Shown: positions 8,206-17,205, counted from the stretch's first letter. The stretch is 55,178 bases of DNA from an uncultured Bradyrhizobium sp. (GCF_936943645.1 NZ_CAKZJO010000061.1:1-55178), one strand, 5' to 3'. Translations and numbers: made by a program. Notes: a model not told the origin generated them from the sequence alone.

Positions 8206-8931
8206 ATGACCCTGATCGCCGGCGCCGTCGCTGTTATCACGCTTTATCTGCTGCTCCAGATGTTCCGCGCCGCCAATCCGGCGGTACTGGCGCGCGCCAT
8301 CCGATTCGGCGGCGGTGTGCTGGCGCTGGCGATCGCAGCCTTCACCGGCTTGCGCGGTGAGCTGGTGGTGGCGATCCCGCTGGGATTCTTCGGGGCCGGG
8401 CTGCTGGGTTGGACACCGCTGGCAAATGCCGGCTTCGGCAACATCGGCGGGCTGTTCGGCGGCGGTGCTGCGCCTGCGTCGGGGCAGACCTCGCGGGTGC
8501 GCTCGCAATATCTGGATATGCGGCTCGACCACGATTCCGGCCAACTCGGCGGGCAGATCGTCGCCGGGCCTCACGCCGGGCGCGATCTCGGCGAGTTCGA
8601 TCTTCCGGGCCTGTTGGCCATGGTCCCGACGTTCGACGCCGAGAGCGTGGCCTTACTTGAAAGCTATCTGGACCGCCGGTTTCCCGCTTGGCGTCAGAAC
8701 GCGCAGGGCGATGCGGCAGGGGGGCAGCGCCGCACGGCGGCGAGCAGCAAAATGACGGCGGAGGAGGCCTATCAGATCCTTGGCCTGCAGCCGGGGGCGG
8801 GCCGTGACGACATCAGCCGGGCGCACAAGTCCCTGATGAAGAAACTCCATCCCGACCAGGGGGGCTCGAACTATCTCGCTGCCCGGGTAAACGAGGCCAA
8901 GGATACTCTGCTTCGCACGCATAACGGCTAA
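8206..8931 (+). CDS. Membrane-anchored DnaJ-domain protein
   Basis: The 241-residue protein has two N-terminal hydrophobic helices (about residues 1-20 and 32-68), a variable middle, and a C-terminal J domain of about 55 residues beginning MTAEEAYQILGL. The J domain contains the diagnostic HPD tripeptide (KKLHPDQGG) that stimulates DnaK ATPase. The arrangement, with the J domain at the C-terminus facing the cytoplasm, resembles DjlA/Tim14-type anchored co-chaperones rather than DnaJ itself. There is no glycine-rich or zinc-finger region. It is downstream of the VWA gene and convergent with the carboxypeptidase, with a shared bidirectional terminator. Confidence 0.88.
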   Translation: MTLIAGAVAVITLYLLLQMFRAANPAVLARAIRFGGGVLALAIAAFTGLRGELVVAIPLGFFGAGLLGWTPLANAGFGNIGGLFGGGAAPASGQTSRVRSQYLDMRLDHDSGQLGGQIVAGPHAGRDLGEFDLPGLLAMVPTFDAESVALLESYLDRRFPAWRQNAQGDAAGGQRRTAASSKMTAEEAYQILGLQPGAGRDDISRAHKSLMKKLHPDQGGSNYLAARVNEAKDTLLRTHNG

Positions 8932-9107
8932 CTCCGGCACCACGCTACAAACGCCCGTACCCGCGTGAGCTCCGCTTGCTCTGTCTGTCGTCGCCCCGAT
9001 GCCCGCCATTGTCGGCGTGGTCGATCTCTTGAGTAAAAATTTAACCGTAAATTGTTGACGAGAGGTTGTCGCGGAACAGACTTCGCATCCCCGCATCGGC
9101 GGAACGA

Positions 9108-9136
9108 AAAAGCCCGCGCCGAAGGCGCGGGCTTTT
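9108..9136. terminator. Bidirectional terminator
   Basis: AAAAGCCCGCGCC-GAA-GGCGCGGGCTTTT is a perfect 13-bp stem with A and T tracts on both sides. It lies between the convergent DnaJ-like and carboxypeptidase genes. Confidence 0.9.
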
Positions 9137-9158
9137 GATCGGAGCGATGTGACGAGGA

Positions 9159-11009
9159 TCAGTTGCGGACGGTGATGCAGGAGATCTCGGCGCGCTTCAG
9201 GGTGCGGCAGACCGCTTCGGCCTGGTCGCGCTCGAGGCCGGCAAAGCGGGCGCGGTAGAGCTTGCGATTGTCCTTGGCGAGGACAGGCTCGGTGAACGGA
9301 TCGGCCTTGCTGAGCAGGCCGCGGGCCGAGCTGCGCGCGGCGTCGATGCGCTGCTGGGCTTCGTTCTCGCTCTCGAGTGCGCCGACCTGGACGATCCAGC
9401 CGCTGTGGCTGACGACCGGCTTGGTGGTGGCGCTCATCTGGATCGGCGCCGGATCGGCAGAGGCAAGCTTCGGCCCAGCCGGGGCGGGCGCGGCGGCCGT
9501 TGCGGCCGGCAGCACGCCGAGGATGCCATTGCCGGTGCCGAAGCCGGCCGGCTGGCGCGGCAGCTCGCTGCGGGCAATCTCGGCCTTCGGCGCTTCCGGC
9601 TGGCTGACGATCTCGGGCTTGTTGATGAGATCGGCGCGGGCGACGACGGCGCCGGAGGTTTCCGCAACGTCGGAACGGGACGGAATGGCGTTGGTGACGG
9701 GCGGGGCGACCTGGACCTGGGCGGGAGCGGCCGAGGCGACCTTCACGGCGCCGGCCTTGACCTGAACCGTCTTGACCCGGACCGGCTTCATCGGCTCGGA
9801 CGAGCCGGGGATGATGGAGAGCGGCTGGCTCGAGATCACGCCATTGGTGAGCGGCGCGGGCTCGATCTTGGATTCCGTCTGCCGAACCTCGGGCTTGCTG
9901 GCTTCCGGCTTGATCGGGGCCGGCGGCACCGCGGCCGTGGCGGCAGCCAGCGTCGACAAGCGGGCTGCGAGACGAGACGGCGCTGGCTCGGGAGCAGGAG
10001 CTGCGGCCTGGACCGGTGCCGCAGGACGAGCCGGCGGCGTATCCGAGGCGTCGGCCACATCGGTTGAGGTGTCGGCGCCGTTGCGCTCGGTGACCGCGGC
10101 AACGGTGTGCGTGGTCGCGCCCTTATCGAGGTTCTCGGCGAGCAGGTTGCGCATGATCGCATCGCGCGAGCCGCCGCTGCGGCCGCCGAGCACGACGCCG
10201 ATCAGATGACGGTTGCCGCGGCGCATCGAGCTGACGAGGTTGAAGCCGGAGGCGCGGGTGTAACCGGTCTTGATGCCGTCCACGCCTTCGACGCTGCCGA
10301 GCAGGTGATTGTGGTTGCGGATCGACTGGCCGCGCCAGTTGAAGGTCGAGGTCGCGAAATAGCGATAGTAGCGCGGGAAGCGCTCCTGGATGGCGCGGCC
10401 GAGGGTGGCCTGGTCGCGCGCGGTCGTGACCTGCTCGTCGTTGGGAAGGCCGTTGGCGTTGCGGTAGACCGTCCTGGACATGCCGAGCGAGCGCGCCTTG
10501 CGCGTCATCATCTGGGCGAAGTCGTCCTCGTCGCCGGCGATCGCTTCGGCGATCACGACGGCGGCGTCGTTGGCGGAGCGGGTGACGAGACCCTTGATCG
10601 CGTCCTCGACACGGATTGTCTGGCCGGCACGCAGGTTCAGCTTGGTCGGATCCTGATCGGCGGCGTGCTGGGACACCGGCATCTCGGTGTCGAGCTTCAT
10701 CTTGCCGGATTCGAGGCGCTCGAACAGCAAATAGAGCGTCATGATCTTGGTCAGCGAGGCGGGGTGGCGGATGCCGTCGGGGCTCGTTGCCTGCAGCACC
10801 GCGCCGGAATTGCCGTCGACGATGATGGACGCGAATTTCGGGCTGGAGCTGTCGGACACATCGCGCTGCACCCGGTGGTGCGCGTAGTGCCGGCGATGGC
10901 GCCGCGCCTCGGCGGCATCGGTGGTGAAGATGACCGCGGTGGTGACCGTAAGAAGCCCGAAAACGCCAACCCGCGCCAAGCGCGAGGAAGACAAGTTTTT
11001 ACGAAGCAT
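9159..11009 (-). CDS. D-alanyl-D-alanine carboxypeptidase with C-terminal SPOR domain
   Basis: The 616-residue exported penicillin-binding protein trims the terminal D-Ala of peptidoglycan stem peptides. A signal peptide at residues 1-34 precedes a basic RRHRRHYAHH stretch. The catalytic triad motifs are visible as S85-L-T-K88, S145-A-N147 and K247-T-G249. A long Pro/Ala-rich linker (about 310-525) leads to a SPOR domain in the last 75 residues (WIVQVGALESENEAQQRI ... YRARFAGL), which binds denuded glycan at the septum. The fusion therefore predicts a septal carboxypeptidase. Transcription is towards the bidirectional terminator at 9108. Confidence 0.93.
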   Translation of the reverse strand: MLRKNLSSSRLARVGVFGLLTVTTAVIFTTDAAEARRHRRHYAHHRVQRDVSDSSSPKFASIIVDGNSGAVLQATSPDGIRHPASLTKIMTLYLLFERLESGKMKLDTEMPVSQHAADQDPTKLNLRAGQTIRVEDAIKGLVTRSANDAAVVIAEAIAGDEDDFAQMMTRKARSLGMSRTVYRNANGLPNDEQVTTARDQATLGRAIQERFPRYYRYFATSTFNWRGQSIRNHNHLLGSVEGVDGIKTGYTRASGFNLVSSMRRGNRHLIGVVLGGRSGGSRDAIMRNLLAENLDKGATTHTVAAVTERNGADTSTDVADASDTPPARPAAPVQAAAPAPEPAPSRLAARLSTLAAATAAVPPAPIKPEASKPEVRQTESKIEPAPLTNGVISSQPLSIIPGSSEPMKPVRVKTVQVKAGAVKVASAAPAQVQVAPPVTNAIPSRSDVAETSGAVVARADLINKPEIVSQPEAPKAEIARSELPRQPAGFGTGNGILGVLPAATAAAPAPAGPKLASADPAPIQMSATTKPVVSHSGWIVQVGALESENEAQQRIDAARSSARGLLSKADPFTEPVLAKDNRKLYRARFAGLERDQAEAVCRTLKRAEISCITVRN

Positions 11010-11301
11010 GGAACCCCGTCCCCGTTTCTCAACTGATCACCGGCTCGTGAGGCGAAATTGTGCCCAATCGACCCGGGATCATTACCTGCTCAGGCTGTCT
11101 CTCCGCTGGTGTTCTCCGCGGGGGACGTTCGGCCTGAGCCGCTATTCTGGCTAAGGTGATGTTCTCAAACGGCTTTTGACCGTCTGCGGAAGCTGAACAC
11201 GTCCAGGGAATCAGGGTAGGGGGCCGCGGTTTCCAAAAGCTTAAGGAACCCTTGCGGGAAACCCCGGGAATCTCCGCGATTTGCGTCCTTCGATACCTCT
11301 T

Positions 11302-11350
11302 CTTGTGCGACGCACAAGATTCTTGACTTTTTTGTGCATTGCACTATTTG
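11302..11350 (+). promoter_or_regulatory. Phasin promoter with two TGC-N3-GCA operators (PhaR-like)
   Basis: A perfect palindrome CTTGTGC-GAC-GCACAAG lies at 11302-11318. TTGACT at 11323-11328 is a good -35 box. A second palindrome GTGCA-T-TGCAC at 11334-11344 sits in the spacer, and a TATTTG -10 candidate is at 11345-11350. Both palindromes share the core TGC-N3-GCA, the type of site bound by the polyhydroxyalkanoate-responsive repressor PhaR in alphaproteobacteria. Binding would block the promoter of the downstream phasin gene. Assignment to PhaR is inference. Confidence 0.6.
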
Positions 11351-11408
11351 TGTGGCAGGTCAGGGAGCCGGGGCTTCCCGACGCGAGCCAGGGAAAAGGG
11401 ATTCCGAA

Positions 11409-11747
11409 ATGTTCAAGGTTGAAGACTTTCAGAACTACGGGAAAGAGCACTTCGAGCAGTACGTCGCCTCCGCGACCTCGGTGCAGCACGGCCTCCAGGC
11501 GATCGCCAGCGCCTATGGCGACTATACGAAGAAGTCGTTCGAAGACACCAAGTCCTTCGTCGAGAAGCTTTCCGGCGTGAAGTCGCTGGACAAGGCCATG
11601 GAAGCGCAGACCGATTTCGCCCGTTCCGCCTACGAGACCTTCGTTGCGGAATCGCAGAAGATCGCTGGCCTCTACAGCGACCTCGCCAAGCAGGCGTTCA
11701 AGCCGGTCGAGACCATCGTGTCGAAGTTCACCCCGGCCGCCCAGTAA
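11409..11747 (+). CDS. Phasin family protein (PHA granule coat)
   Basis: The 112-residue, helix-rich protein has no signal. The start FKVEDFQNYGKEHFEQYV and the amphipathic repeats (LDKAMEAQTDFARSAYETFVAESQKIAGLYSDLAKQAFKP) match the Phasin_2 family, which coats polyhydroxybutyrate granules. An in-frame longer ORF begins upstream, but the ATG at 11409 after an AAAAGGGA site gives the family N-terminus. The upstream region has twin palindromic operators overlapping the core promoter, as expected for a PhaR-repressed phasin gene. A strong terminator follows at 11774, so the gene is monocistronic. Confidence 0.92.
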   Translation: MFKVEDFQNYGKEHFEQYVASATSVQHGLQAIASAYGDYTKKSFEDTKSFVEKLSGVKSLDKAMEAQTDFARSAYETFVAESQKIAGLYSDLAKQAFKPVETIVSKFTPAAQ

Positions 11748-11773
11748 CGTTTCTTCGCGACATTCTGGAATCG

Positions 11774-11803
11774 AAAAGCCCGGCTGAACCAGCCGGGCTT
11801 TTT
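11774..11803. terminator. Bidirectional terminator after the phasin gene
   Basis: AAAAGCCCGGCT-GAACC-AGCCGGGCTTTTT lies between the convergent phasin and Tad-like genes. Confidence 0.9.
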
Positions 11804-11823
11804 GTTTGCACGCGGTCGATCCG

Positions 11824-13170
11824 TCAGCGCGCCACGCGCAGTTTCGACAGCGAGGTGCCGATGTCCTTGAACACGGCGGCGGTCTGGCCGGCCGATGTGA
11901 CCAGGTAGAACTTGTCGGTGCTGCTGGCGCAATATTGCAGCACGCTCGAGGTCGGATCGCTGCCGGTGTTCACCTGCACCGTGTAGATCGTGATGTTCTC
12001 GGCCTTGGCGTTGTCGCACAGCTTCTTCTGGCGCGCGTCGATCTGCGAGGCGTTGCTGTACCAGCGGTTCTGCGTGTTCAGACCGTCCGAGAGCAGAACG
12101 ATCGCGTCCTTGTAGGTGTAGTTCGTATCCTTGGCCGGTGCGTTCATGGGATTGCCGGTCGACAACGTCATCCAGCCCCAGGCGAGGCCAATGCCCTGGT
12201 TGGTGTTACCGGTCGGCTTCATGGCGTCGATGCGACCCTTGAGCGAGCTCCAATCGTAGCTCAGCGGCATGACCGGCTGCAGATAGGACGAGCTGCCCGA
12301 ATTGCAGTAGGAATACTGTTCGGCGGGGAAGAGCGTCCCCACATTGCCGCTGGTCGGGGTGGTGTTCTTGGTGTCGTAGTCCTGGTCGCGATCGACCACG
12401 CAACCGTTCCAGCCGCTGTGGCTGGCCGGCACCCACTTCCACTTGCTGCAGTTCCAGTCGTTGCCCGCGGTGCAGGTCCAGTTGCCGTTGACGGCATCCC
12501 AATCGCTGAAATCCACCCAGTCCTTGTTGTAGTTGCTGGCGCCGACGTTGACGTCCTTGGCGAACGGAACGATCGAGATGTAGACGTCGCCATCGGCCTT
12601 CGCGAGCGCGCTGAGCTGGTCGACCAGGTTCTTCGCGGCCGTCTGCATCGCGGGCATCTTGCCGTCCTGGGCCATGGAGCCGGTGTTGTCGAGCACCAGG
12701 GCCACGCGCATGCGGACATTGCCCCAGGCGCTGGTGGAGGAGGCGCCGATGCCGAGCGTCGGGAAGCCCGCGATCTTCATGAAGCTGGTCGTGTAGGTGC
12801 CGGTGCCGGTGAGCTGGATCGTCGAGCCCATGCTGGTGCTCGCCGTGTAGGTGGCGGCGACGCTGACCGACGGCAGGGTGGCGGTACCGGTAAACAGCCC
12901 GTTGAAATAGGCTTGCGCCTTCGTGCTGATCTGCGACGGGGTGATGGTGCCGGCCGACAGATCCTTGGAGAGCATCAGGGCGGCGGAATCGAGGGCGGCC
13001 TGCATGGACGTTCTGGCCTGGACGGCGCGACTATAGTCCACCGCGGCGCCGATGAAGCTCAGCACCGGGACCAGTGCGATGGCGAAGATCACGGCGATAT
13101 TGCCTTGCTCGGCTGCCGCGAAGCGGGCGAGCCGTCGACCGATCAGGCTGACAAGCGGCGAGCGAAACAT
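11824..13170 (-). CDS. TadE/TadG-like surface protein with VWA domain
   Basis: The 448-residue protein starts at the ATG at 13170 (GAGGG upstream); the longer open frame has no ribosome site. The N-terminus has the Tad pseudopilin pattern: a basic RRLARFAAAEQGNIAVIF, where the Gly-Asn precedes a hydrophobic helix (about residues 25-45). A VWA domain follows with the metal site DNTGSM (about residue 150) and a later VLLSDGLN. Cysteines and tryptophans in the middle insertion suggest an extracellular domain. Such TadG-like proteins are exported and involved in Flp pilus function or adhesion. No other tad gene is nearby, so this is an orphan copy. Confidence 0.85.
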   Translation of the reverse strand: MFRSPLVSLIGRRLARFAAAEQGNIAVIFAIALVPVLSFIGAAVDYSRAVQARTSMQAALDSAALMLSKDLSAGTITPSQISTKAQAYFNGLFTGTATLPSVSVAATYTASTSMGSTIQLTGTGTYTTSFMKIAGFPTLGIGASSTSAWGNVRMRVALVLDNTGSMAQDGKMPAMQTAAKNLVDQLSALAKADGDVYISIVPFAKDVNVGASNYNKDWVDFSDWDAVNGNWTCTAGNDWNCSKWKWVPASHSGWNGCVVDRDQDYDTKNTTPTSGNVGTLFPAEQYSYCNSGSSSYLQPVMPLSYDWSSLKGRIDAMKPTGNTNQGIGLAWGWMTLSTGNPMNAPAKDTNYTYKDAIVLLSDGLNTQNRWYSNASQIDARQKKLCDNAKAENITIYTVQVNTGSDPTSSVLQYCASSTDKFYLVTSAGQTAAVFKDIGTSLSKLRVAR

Positions 13171-13655
13171 GGCGATCCCTCGAAATCCGTAGATTTGCCT
13201 GATTTCGCGCCATGCCATTGAATGCTTGGTAAATTGCACCGTAGAAGTCCGGGGTATCCGGGGAGAAATATCGCAATCGCGTAAAATGACCGAGTTCCTG
13301 GTCAACATGCTCTAAACGGGAGCGGCATAAATTTTGTCAAATCGGTCCGGATTGATTAACCTTGCCGAGATCGCCCGGACTGGGAATCGGGACCGCCCTG
13401 CGGCCGCATCGGCCGGACTTTTGCGCGCTTGCGGCGAGCCGGGGGCGGGCCCATATTGCTGGCGAACAATCCGGCTCGGGCCGGATTTGTCGGGAGCGGC
13501 GATCCAACGAGGCGGCGCGCCTGCGCCAGGCTCCGAAGGGCGGGGTCGCGCGGCGACCGCCATTCGCTTCCGTGGGGAATTTGAACGCCTGAGCCATGCC
13601 GCAATTGACTTCCAGACTCGACCTGTCCGCGCCAGCCGCTGCCTACGCTCCTCGC
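13171..13655. other. Long intergenic region upstream of clpS
   Basis: No convincing gene is seen. The region is AT-richer than its surroundings near 13200-13360, which probably holds the divergent promoters. TTGTCA followed 17 bp later by TAACCT (about 13335-13363) is a possible plus-strand promoter. A perfect hairpin AATCCGGC-TCGG-GCCGGATT lies at 13468-13487 in the presumed clpS leader. The clpS frame is open back to an ATG at 13596. Confidence 0.4.
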
Positions 13656-13988
13656 ATGAGCAATGACGAGAACCGTTCGGGCAATCCCTCGGGTCCGAAC
13701 ACATCGGTCATCACCAAGGTCAAGCCCAAGACCAAACGGCCGAACCTCTACCGCGTGCTGATCCTGAACGACGACTACACGCCGATGGAATTCGTCGTCC
13801 ACGTGCTGGAGAAGTTCTTCAACAAGGACATCGAAGCCGCGACCAAGATCATGCTGCACGTCCATCATCACGGCATCGGGGAGTGCGGCGTGTTCACCTA
13901 CGAGATCGCCGAAACCAAGGTGACGCAGGTGATGGATTTCGCCCGCAAGCACCAGCATCCGCTGCAATGCGTGATGGAAAAGAAGTAA
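13656..13988 (+). CDS. clpS: ATP-dependent Clp protease adaptor ClpS
   Basis: The adaptor binds N-degron substrates and delivers them to ClpA for degradation by ClpP. The product is 110 residues from the ATG at 13656, or 130 from 13596; neither has a strong ribosome site. The core is classical: PNLYRVLILNDDYTPMEFVV with the N-end-rule pocket residues in NDDYTPMEFV, the HVHHHGIGECGVFTYE segment, and the C-terminal HPLQCVMEKK. The disordered N-terminal tail is the part that enters the ClpA pore. clpA follows in the same direction after a gap of about 285 bp, the conserved order. Confidence 0.95.
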   Translation: MSNDENRSGNPSGPNTSVITKVKPKTKRPNLYRVLILNDDYTPMEFVVHVLEKFFNKDIEAATKIMLHVHHHGIGECGVFTYEIAETKVTQVMDFARKHQHPLQCVMEKK

Positions 13989-14272
13989 TCGCGCGTTCGC
14001 GTTCTTTAAGAGTGGTTCTGTTCGCGTGGTGTGTGGCGGCAGCACATGTTGCTGCGTGATCCGGCAAACATCGGCGCCAGCGTCAATCCTGCCCATATGG
14101 GTAGTTCTGCCCAAATCGGAACGGGTTTTGCATCGAAAATACCGCGGGAGTGTCGCCGCCGAGTCGCGGAACCGGTCTTTCGCCGCAGTCTTGTATAACT
14201 ATATGTGACAAAGGTTGTTGTTGCCTGACCGGGCGATCACGACCATGATGGTGGGGGCCATAGAGGACGCGA

Positions 14273-16681
14273 ATGCCGACTTTTTCCCAAAGCCTTGAAC
14301 AATCCCTGCATCGTGCGCTGGCGATCGCAAACGAGCGTCATCACCAATACGCGACGCTCGAGCATCTCTTGCTCTCCTTGATCGATGACTCCGATGCAGC
14401 CGCCGTCATGCGCGCCTGTAGCGTCGATCTCGACAAGCTCCGCACGAGCCTCGTCAATTACCTTGAAACCGAATTCGAGAATTTGGTGACGGATGGCGCC
14501 GACGACGCCAAGCCGACAGCCGGCTTCCAGCGCGTGATCCAGCGCGCGGTGATCCACGTCCAGTCGTCCGGTCGTGAAGAGGTGACCGGTGCCAACGTGC
14601 TGATCGCGATCTTCGCCGAGCGCGAGAGCCATGCCGCGTATTTCCTGCAGGAGCAGGACATGACGCGCTACGACGCCGTCAACTATATCAGCCACGGCAT
14701 CGCCAAGCGGCCGGGTGTCTCCGAGGCGCGCCCCGTTCGCGGCGTCGACGAGGAGACCGAGGCCAAGGGCAACGAGGACGCCAAGAAGAAGGGCGAGGCG
14801 CTCGAGACCTATTGCGTCAACCTCAACAAGAAGGCGCGCGACGGCAAGATCGATCCGGTGATCGGACGCAATTCCGAGATCAACCGTGCGATCCAGGTTC
14901 TGTGCCGCCGGCAGAAGAACAATCCGCTGTTCGTCGGCGAAGCCGGCGTCGGCAAGACCGCGATCGCGGAGGGCCTCGCCAAGCGTATCGTCGACAGCGA
15001 GGTGCCGGAGGTGCTGGCTGCGGCGACGGTGTTCTCGCTCGACATGGGCACGCTGCTCGCGGGCACGCGCTATCGCGGCGATTTCGAAGAGCGCCTGAAG
15101 CAGGTGCTGAAGGAGCTCGAGGCGCATCCCAACGCCATCCTGTTCATCGACGAGATCCACACCGTGATCGGTGCGGGCGCGACGTCGGGCGGAGCGATGG
15201 ATGCCTCGAACCTGCTCAAGCCGGCGCTTGCCTCGGGCACGATCCGTTGCATGGGCTCGACCACTTACAAGGAATATCGCCAGCACTTCGAGAAGGACCG
15301 CGCGCTGGTGCGGCGCTTCCAGAAGATCGACATCAACGAGCCGACCGTCGAGGACGCCATCGCGATCCTCAAGGGCCTCAAGCCGTATTTCGAGGACTAC
15401 CACCGGCTGAAATACACCAATGAGGCGATCGAGGCCGCGGTGCAGCTCTCCTCGCGCTACATCCACGACCGCAAGCTGCCGGACAAGGCGATCGACGTGA
15501 TCGACGAATCCGGTGCGGCGCAGATGCTGGTCGCCGAGAACAAGCGCAAGAAGACCATCGGCATCAAGGAGATCGAGACCACGATCGCCTCGATGGCGCG
15601 GATCCCGCCGAAGAGCGTGTCGAAGGACGACGCCGAGGTGCTCAAGCATCTCGAGCAGACGCTCAAGCGCACCGTGTTCGGCCAGGACAAGGCGATCGAG
15701 TCGCTGGCTGCCTCGATCAAGCTCGCACGCGCGGGCCTGCGCGAGCCGGAGAAGCCGATCGGCTGCTATCTGTTCTCGGGTCCGACCGGCGTCGGCAAGA
15801 CCGAGGTCGCAAAGCAGCTCGCGGCAAGCCTCGGCGTTGAGCTGCTGCGCTTCGACATGTCCGAGTACATGGAGCGGCACACCGTGTCGCGCCTGATCGG
15901 CGCGCCTCCCGGCTATGTCGGCTTCGACCAGGGCGGCCTGCTTACCGACGGCGTCGACCAGCATCCGCATTGCGTGGTGCTGCTCGACGAGATCGAGAAG
16001 GCGCATCCCGACCTCTACAACGTGCTGCTCCAGATCATGGATCACGGCCGGCTCACCGATCACAACGGCAAGCAGGTCAACTTCCGCAACGTGATTCTGA
16101 TCATGACCACGAACGCGGGTGCTTCGGATCTCGCCAAGCAGGCGTTCGGCTTCACGCGCTCGAAGCGGGAAGGCGACGACCACGAGGCGATCAACCGGCA
16201 GTTCGCGCCGGAATTCCGCAACCGTCTCGATGCCATCGTCTCGTTCGGCCATCTCAGCGTCGAGGTGATCGGCACCGTGGTCGAGAAGTTCGTGCTTCAG
16301 CTCGAAGCGCAGCTCGGCGACCGCGATGTCACCATCGAGCTGTCCGAGCCGGCCAAGGCCTGGCTGGTCCAGCATGGTTACGACGAGCAGATGGGCGCGC
16401 GGCCCATGGCCCGCGTGATCCAGGAGCACATCAAGAAGCCGCTGGCCGACGAGGTGCTGTTCGGCAAGCTCAAGGGCGGCGGTCACGTCCGCGTCGTGCT
16501 CGTCAAGGACGAGGCCGACGAGACCAAGGACAAGATCGGCTTCGAATTCGTCGAGGGCCCGGTCACGCCGAAGCAGGAGAAGCTGCCCGGCACCCGCAAG
16601 CGTCCGCCCGGCAAGTCCAAGCCGGGTGGCCCCGGCGGCTCGAAGGGGCCGACCTCCAAGGGCCCGCTGGTCAAGGCTTGA
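14273..16681 (+). CDS. clpA: ATP-dependent Clp protease ATP-binding subunit ClpA
   Basis: The 802-residue AAA+ unfoldase partners with ClpP and ClpS. The N-terminal Clp repeat domain (FSQSLEQSLHRALAIANERHH) is followed by two AAA modules with Walker A boxes GEAGVGKTAI and GPTGVGKTEV, Walker B FIDEIH and LLDEIEKAH, and the ClpP-binding loop region near the second module. The last ~40 residues are an unusual Pro/Gly/Lys-rich tail (TRKRPPGKSKPGGPGG) not needed for the AAA fold. A -10-rich sequence TATAACTATAT at about 14194 may mark its own promoter. A bidirectional terminator follows. Confidence 0.97.
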   Translation: MPTFSQSLEQSLHRALAIANERHHQYATLEHLLLSLIDDSDAAAVMRACSVDLDKLRTSLVNYLETEFENLVTDGADDAKPTAGFQRVIQRAVIHVQSSGREEVTGANVLIAIFAERESHAAYFLQEQDMTRYDAVNYISHGIAKRPGVSEARPVRGVDEETEAKGNEDAKKKGEALETYCVNLNKKARDGKIDPVIGRNSEINRAIQVLCRRQKNNPLFVGEAGVGKTAIAEGLAKRIVDSEVPEVLAAATVFSLDMGTLLAGTRYRGDFEERLKQVLKELEAHPNAILFIDEIHTVIGAGATSGGAMDASNLLKPALASGTIRCMGSTTYKEYRQHFEKDRALVRRFQKIDINEPTVEDAIAILKGLKPYFEDYHRLKYTNEAIEAAVQLSSRYIHDRKLPDKAIDVIDESGAAQMLVAENKRKKTIGIKEIETTIASMARIPPKSVSKDDAEVLKHLEQTLKRTVFGQDKAIESLAASIKLARAGLREPEKPIGCYLFSGPTGVGKTEVAKQLAASLGVELLRFDMSEYMERHTVSRLIGAPPGYVGFDQGGLLTDGVDQHPHCVVLLDEIEKAHPDLYNVLLQIMDHGRLTDHNGKQVNFRNVILIMTTNAGASDLAKQAFGFTRSKREGDDHEAINRQFAPEFRNRLDAIVSFGHLSVEVIGTVVEKFVLQLEAQLGDRDVTIELSEPAKAWLVQHGYDEQMGARPMARVIQEHIKKPLADEVLFGKLKGGGHVRVVLVKDEADETKDKIGFEFVEGPVTPKQEKLPGTRKRPPGKSKPGGPGGSKGPTSKGPLVKA

Positions 16682-16700
16682 TCGGTACATCATGAATTGA

Positions 16701-16728
16701 AAAGGCCGGCTGAAAAGCCGGCCTTTTT
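16701..16728. terminator. Bidirectional terminator after clpA
   Basis: AAAGGCCGGC-TGAAAA-GCCGGCCTTTTT is shared by convergent clpA and the PEGA lipoprotein gene. Confidence 0.9.
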
Positions 16729-16752
16729 GTTTGTGAGGCAGTGCGGGACCGC

Positions 16753-17205
16753 TTACGTCCCGGTATCGGGCGCTGGCGCCGCCGGCGCCCGTGGTTTCTT
16801 CGGCGCCGCCGGCCGTGCGCGGACTGTCGGCTGCATCGTCACGATGACCGGATTGGGCTTGTGATCGGTGGCCGCGCCCGTCGCGGCATCGACGCCCATG
16901 CCGACGATCCCGCCGGCGAGGAGATTGCCGGCGAAGCCGGCGGCGCCCGTGCCCGACACTTCCTTGGTGAGCTGCACCGTCTGGGATTGATAGCCTTCCT
17001 TTTCGAAGGTGATCGTGATGTCGGCGCTGCGCTTGGCGACGATGGCGCAAGGTGTTGTGCACGTTGTCGGCACCTCAAGCCCGCTGACGACGGCTTCCAC
17101 GCCTGAAGGTGTCGATGAGATGCTGATATTCTCAGTCGTGCCGCGCGTGACAGACGCGCAGCCGCCCAGCATGACGCTGAGCGCCAAAATTCCCACTAAT
17201 CGCAT
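16753..17205 (-). CDS. PEGA-domain lipoprotein
   Basis: The 150-residue exported protein has a lipoprotein signal ending in the lipobox LGGC (Cys at about residue 16). The mature part begins with a PEGA-like domain: NISISSTPSGVEAVVSG, then TPCAIVAKRSADITITFEKEGYQS, the beta-rich pattern of that surface-layer-type domain. A glycine-rich helix pair (about 85-110) resembles a membrane-active hairpin. The C-terminus is Pro/Ala-rich. It is probably anchored in the outer membrane with a binding or structural role; no partner gene is adjacent. It is convergent with clpA. Confidence 0.8.
   Translation of the reverse strand: MRLVGILALSVMLGGCASVTRGTTENISISSTPSGVEAVVSGLEVPTTCTTPCAIVAKRSADITITFEKEGYQSQTVQLTKEVSGTGAAGFAGNLLAGGIVGMGVDAATGAATDHKPNPVIVTMQPTVRARPAAPKKPRAPAAPAPDTGT

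Noticed and set aside
11806..13221. 471-codon open frame opposite the Tad-like gene
   Set aside because: The minus-strand frame has a Tad pseudopilin start and VWA motif; the plus frame has none.
14237..17062. 941-codon open frame antisense to clpA
   Set aside because: It covers clpA, which has all ClpA motifs. The antisense product has no domain and is Arg/His/Asp-rich as expected from reading high-GC coding DNA on the opposite strand.
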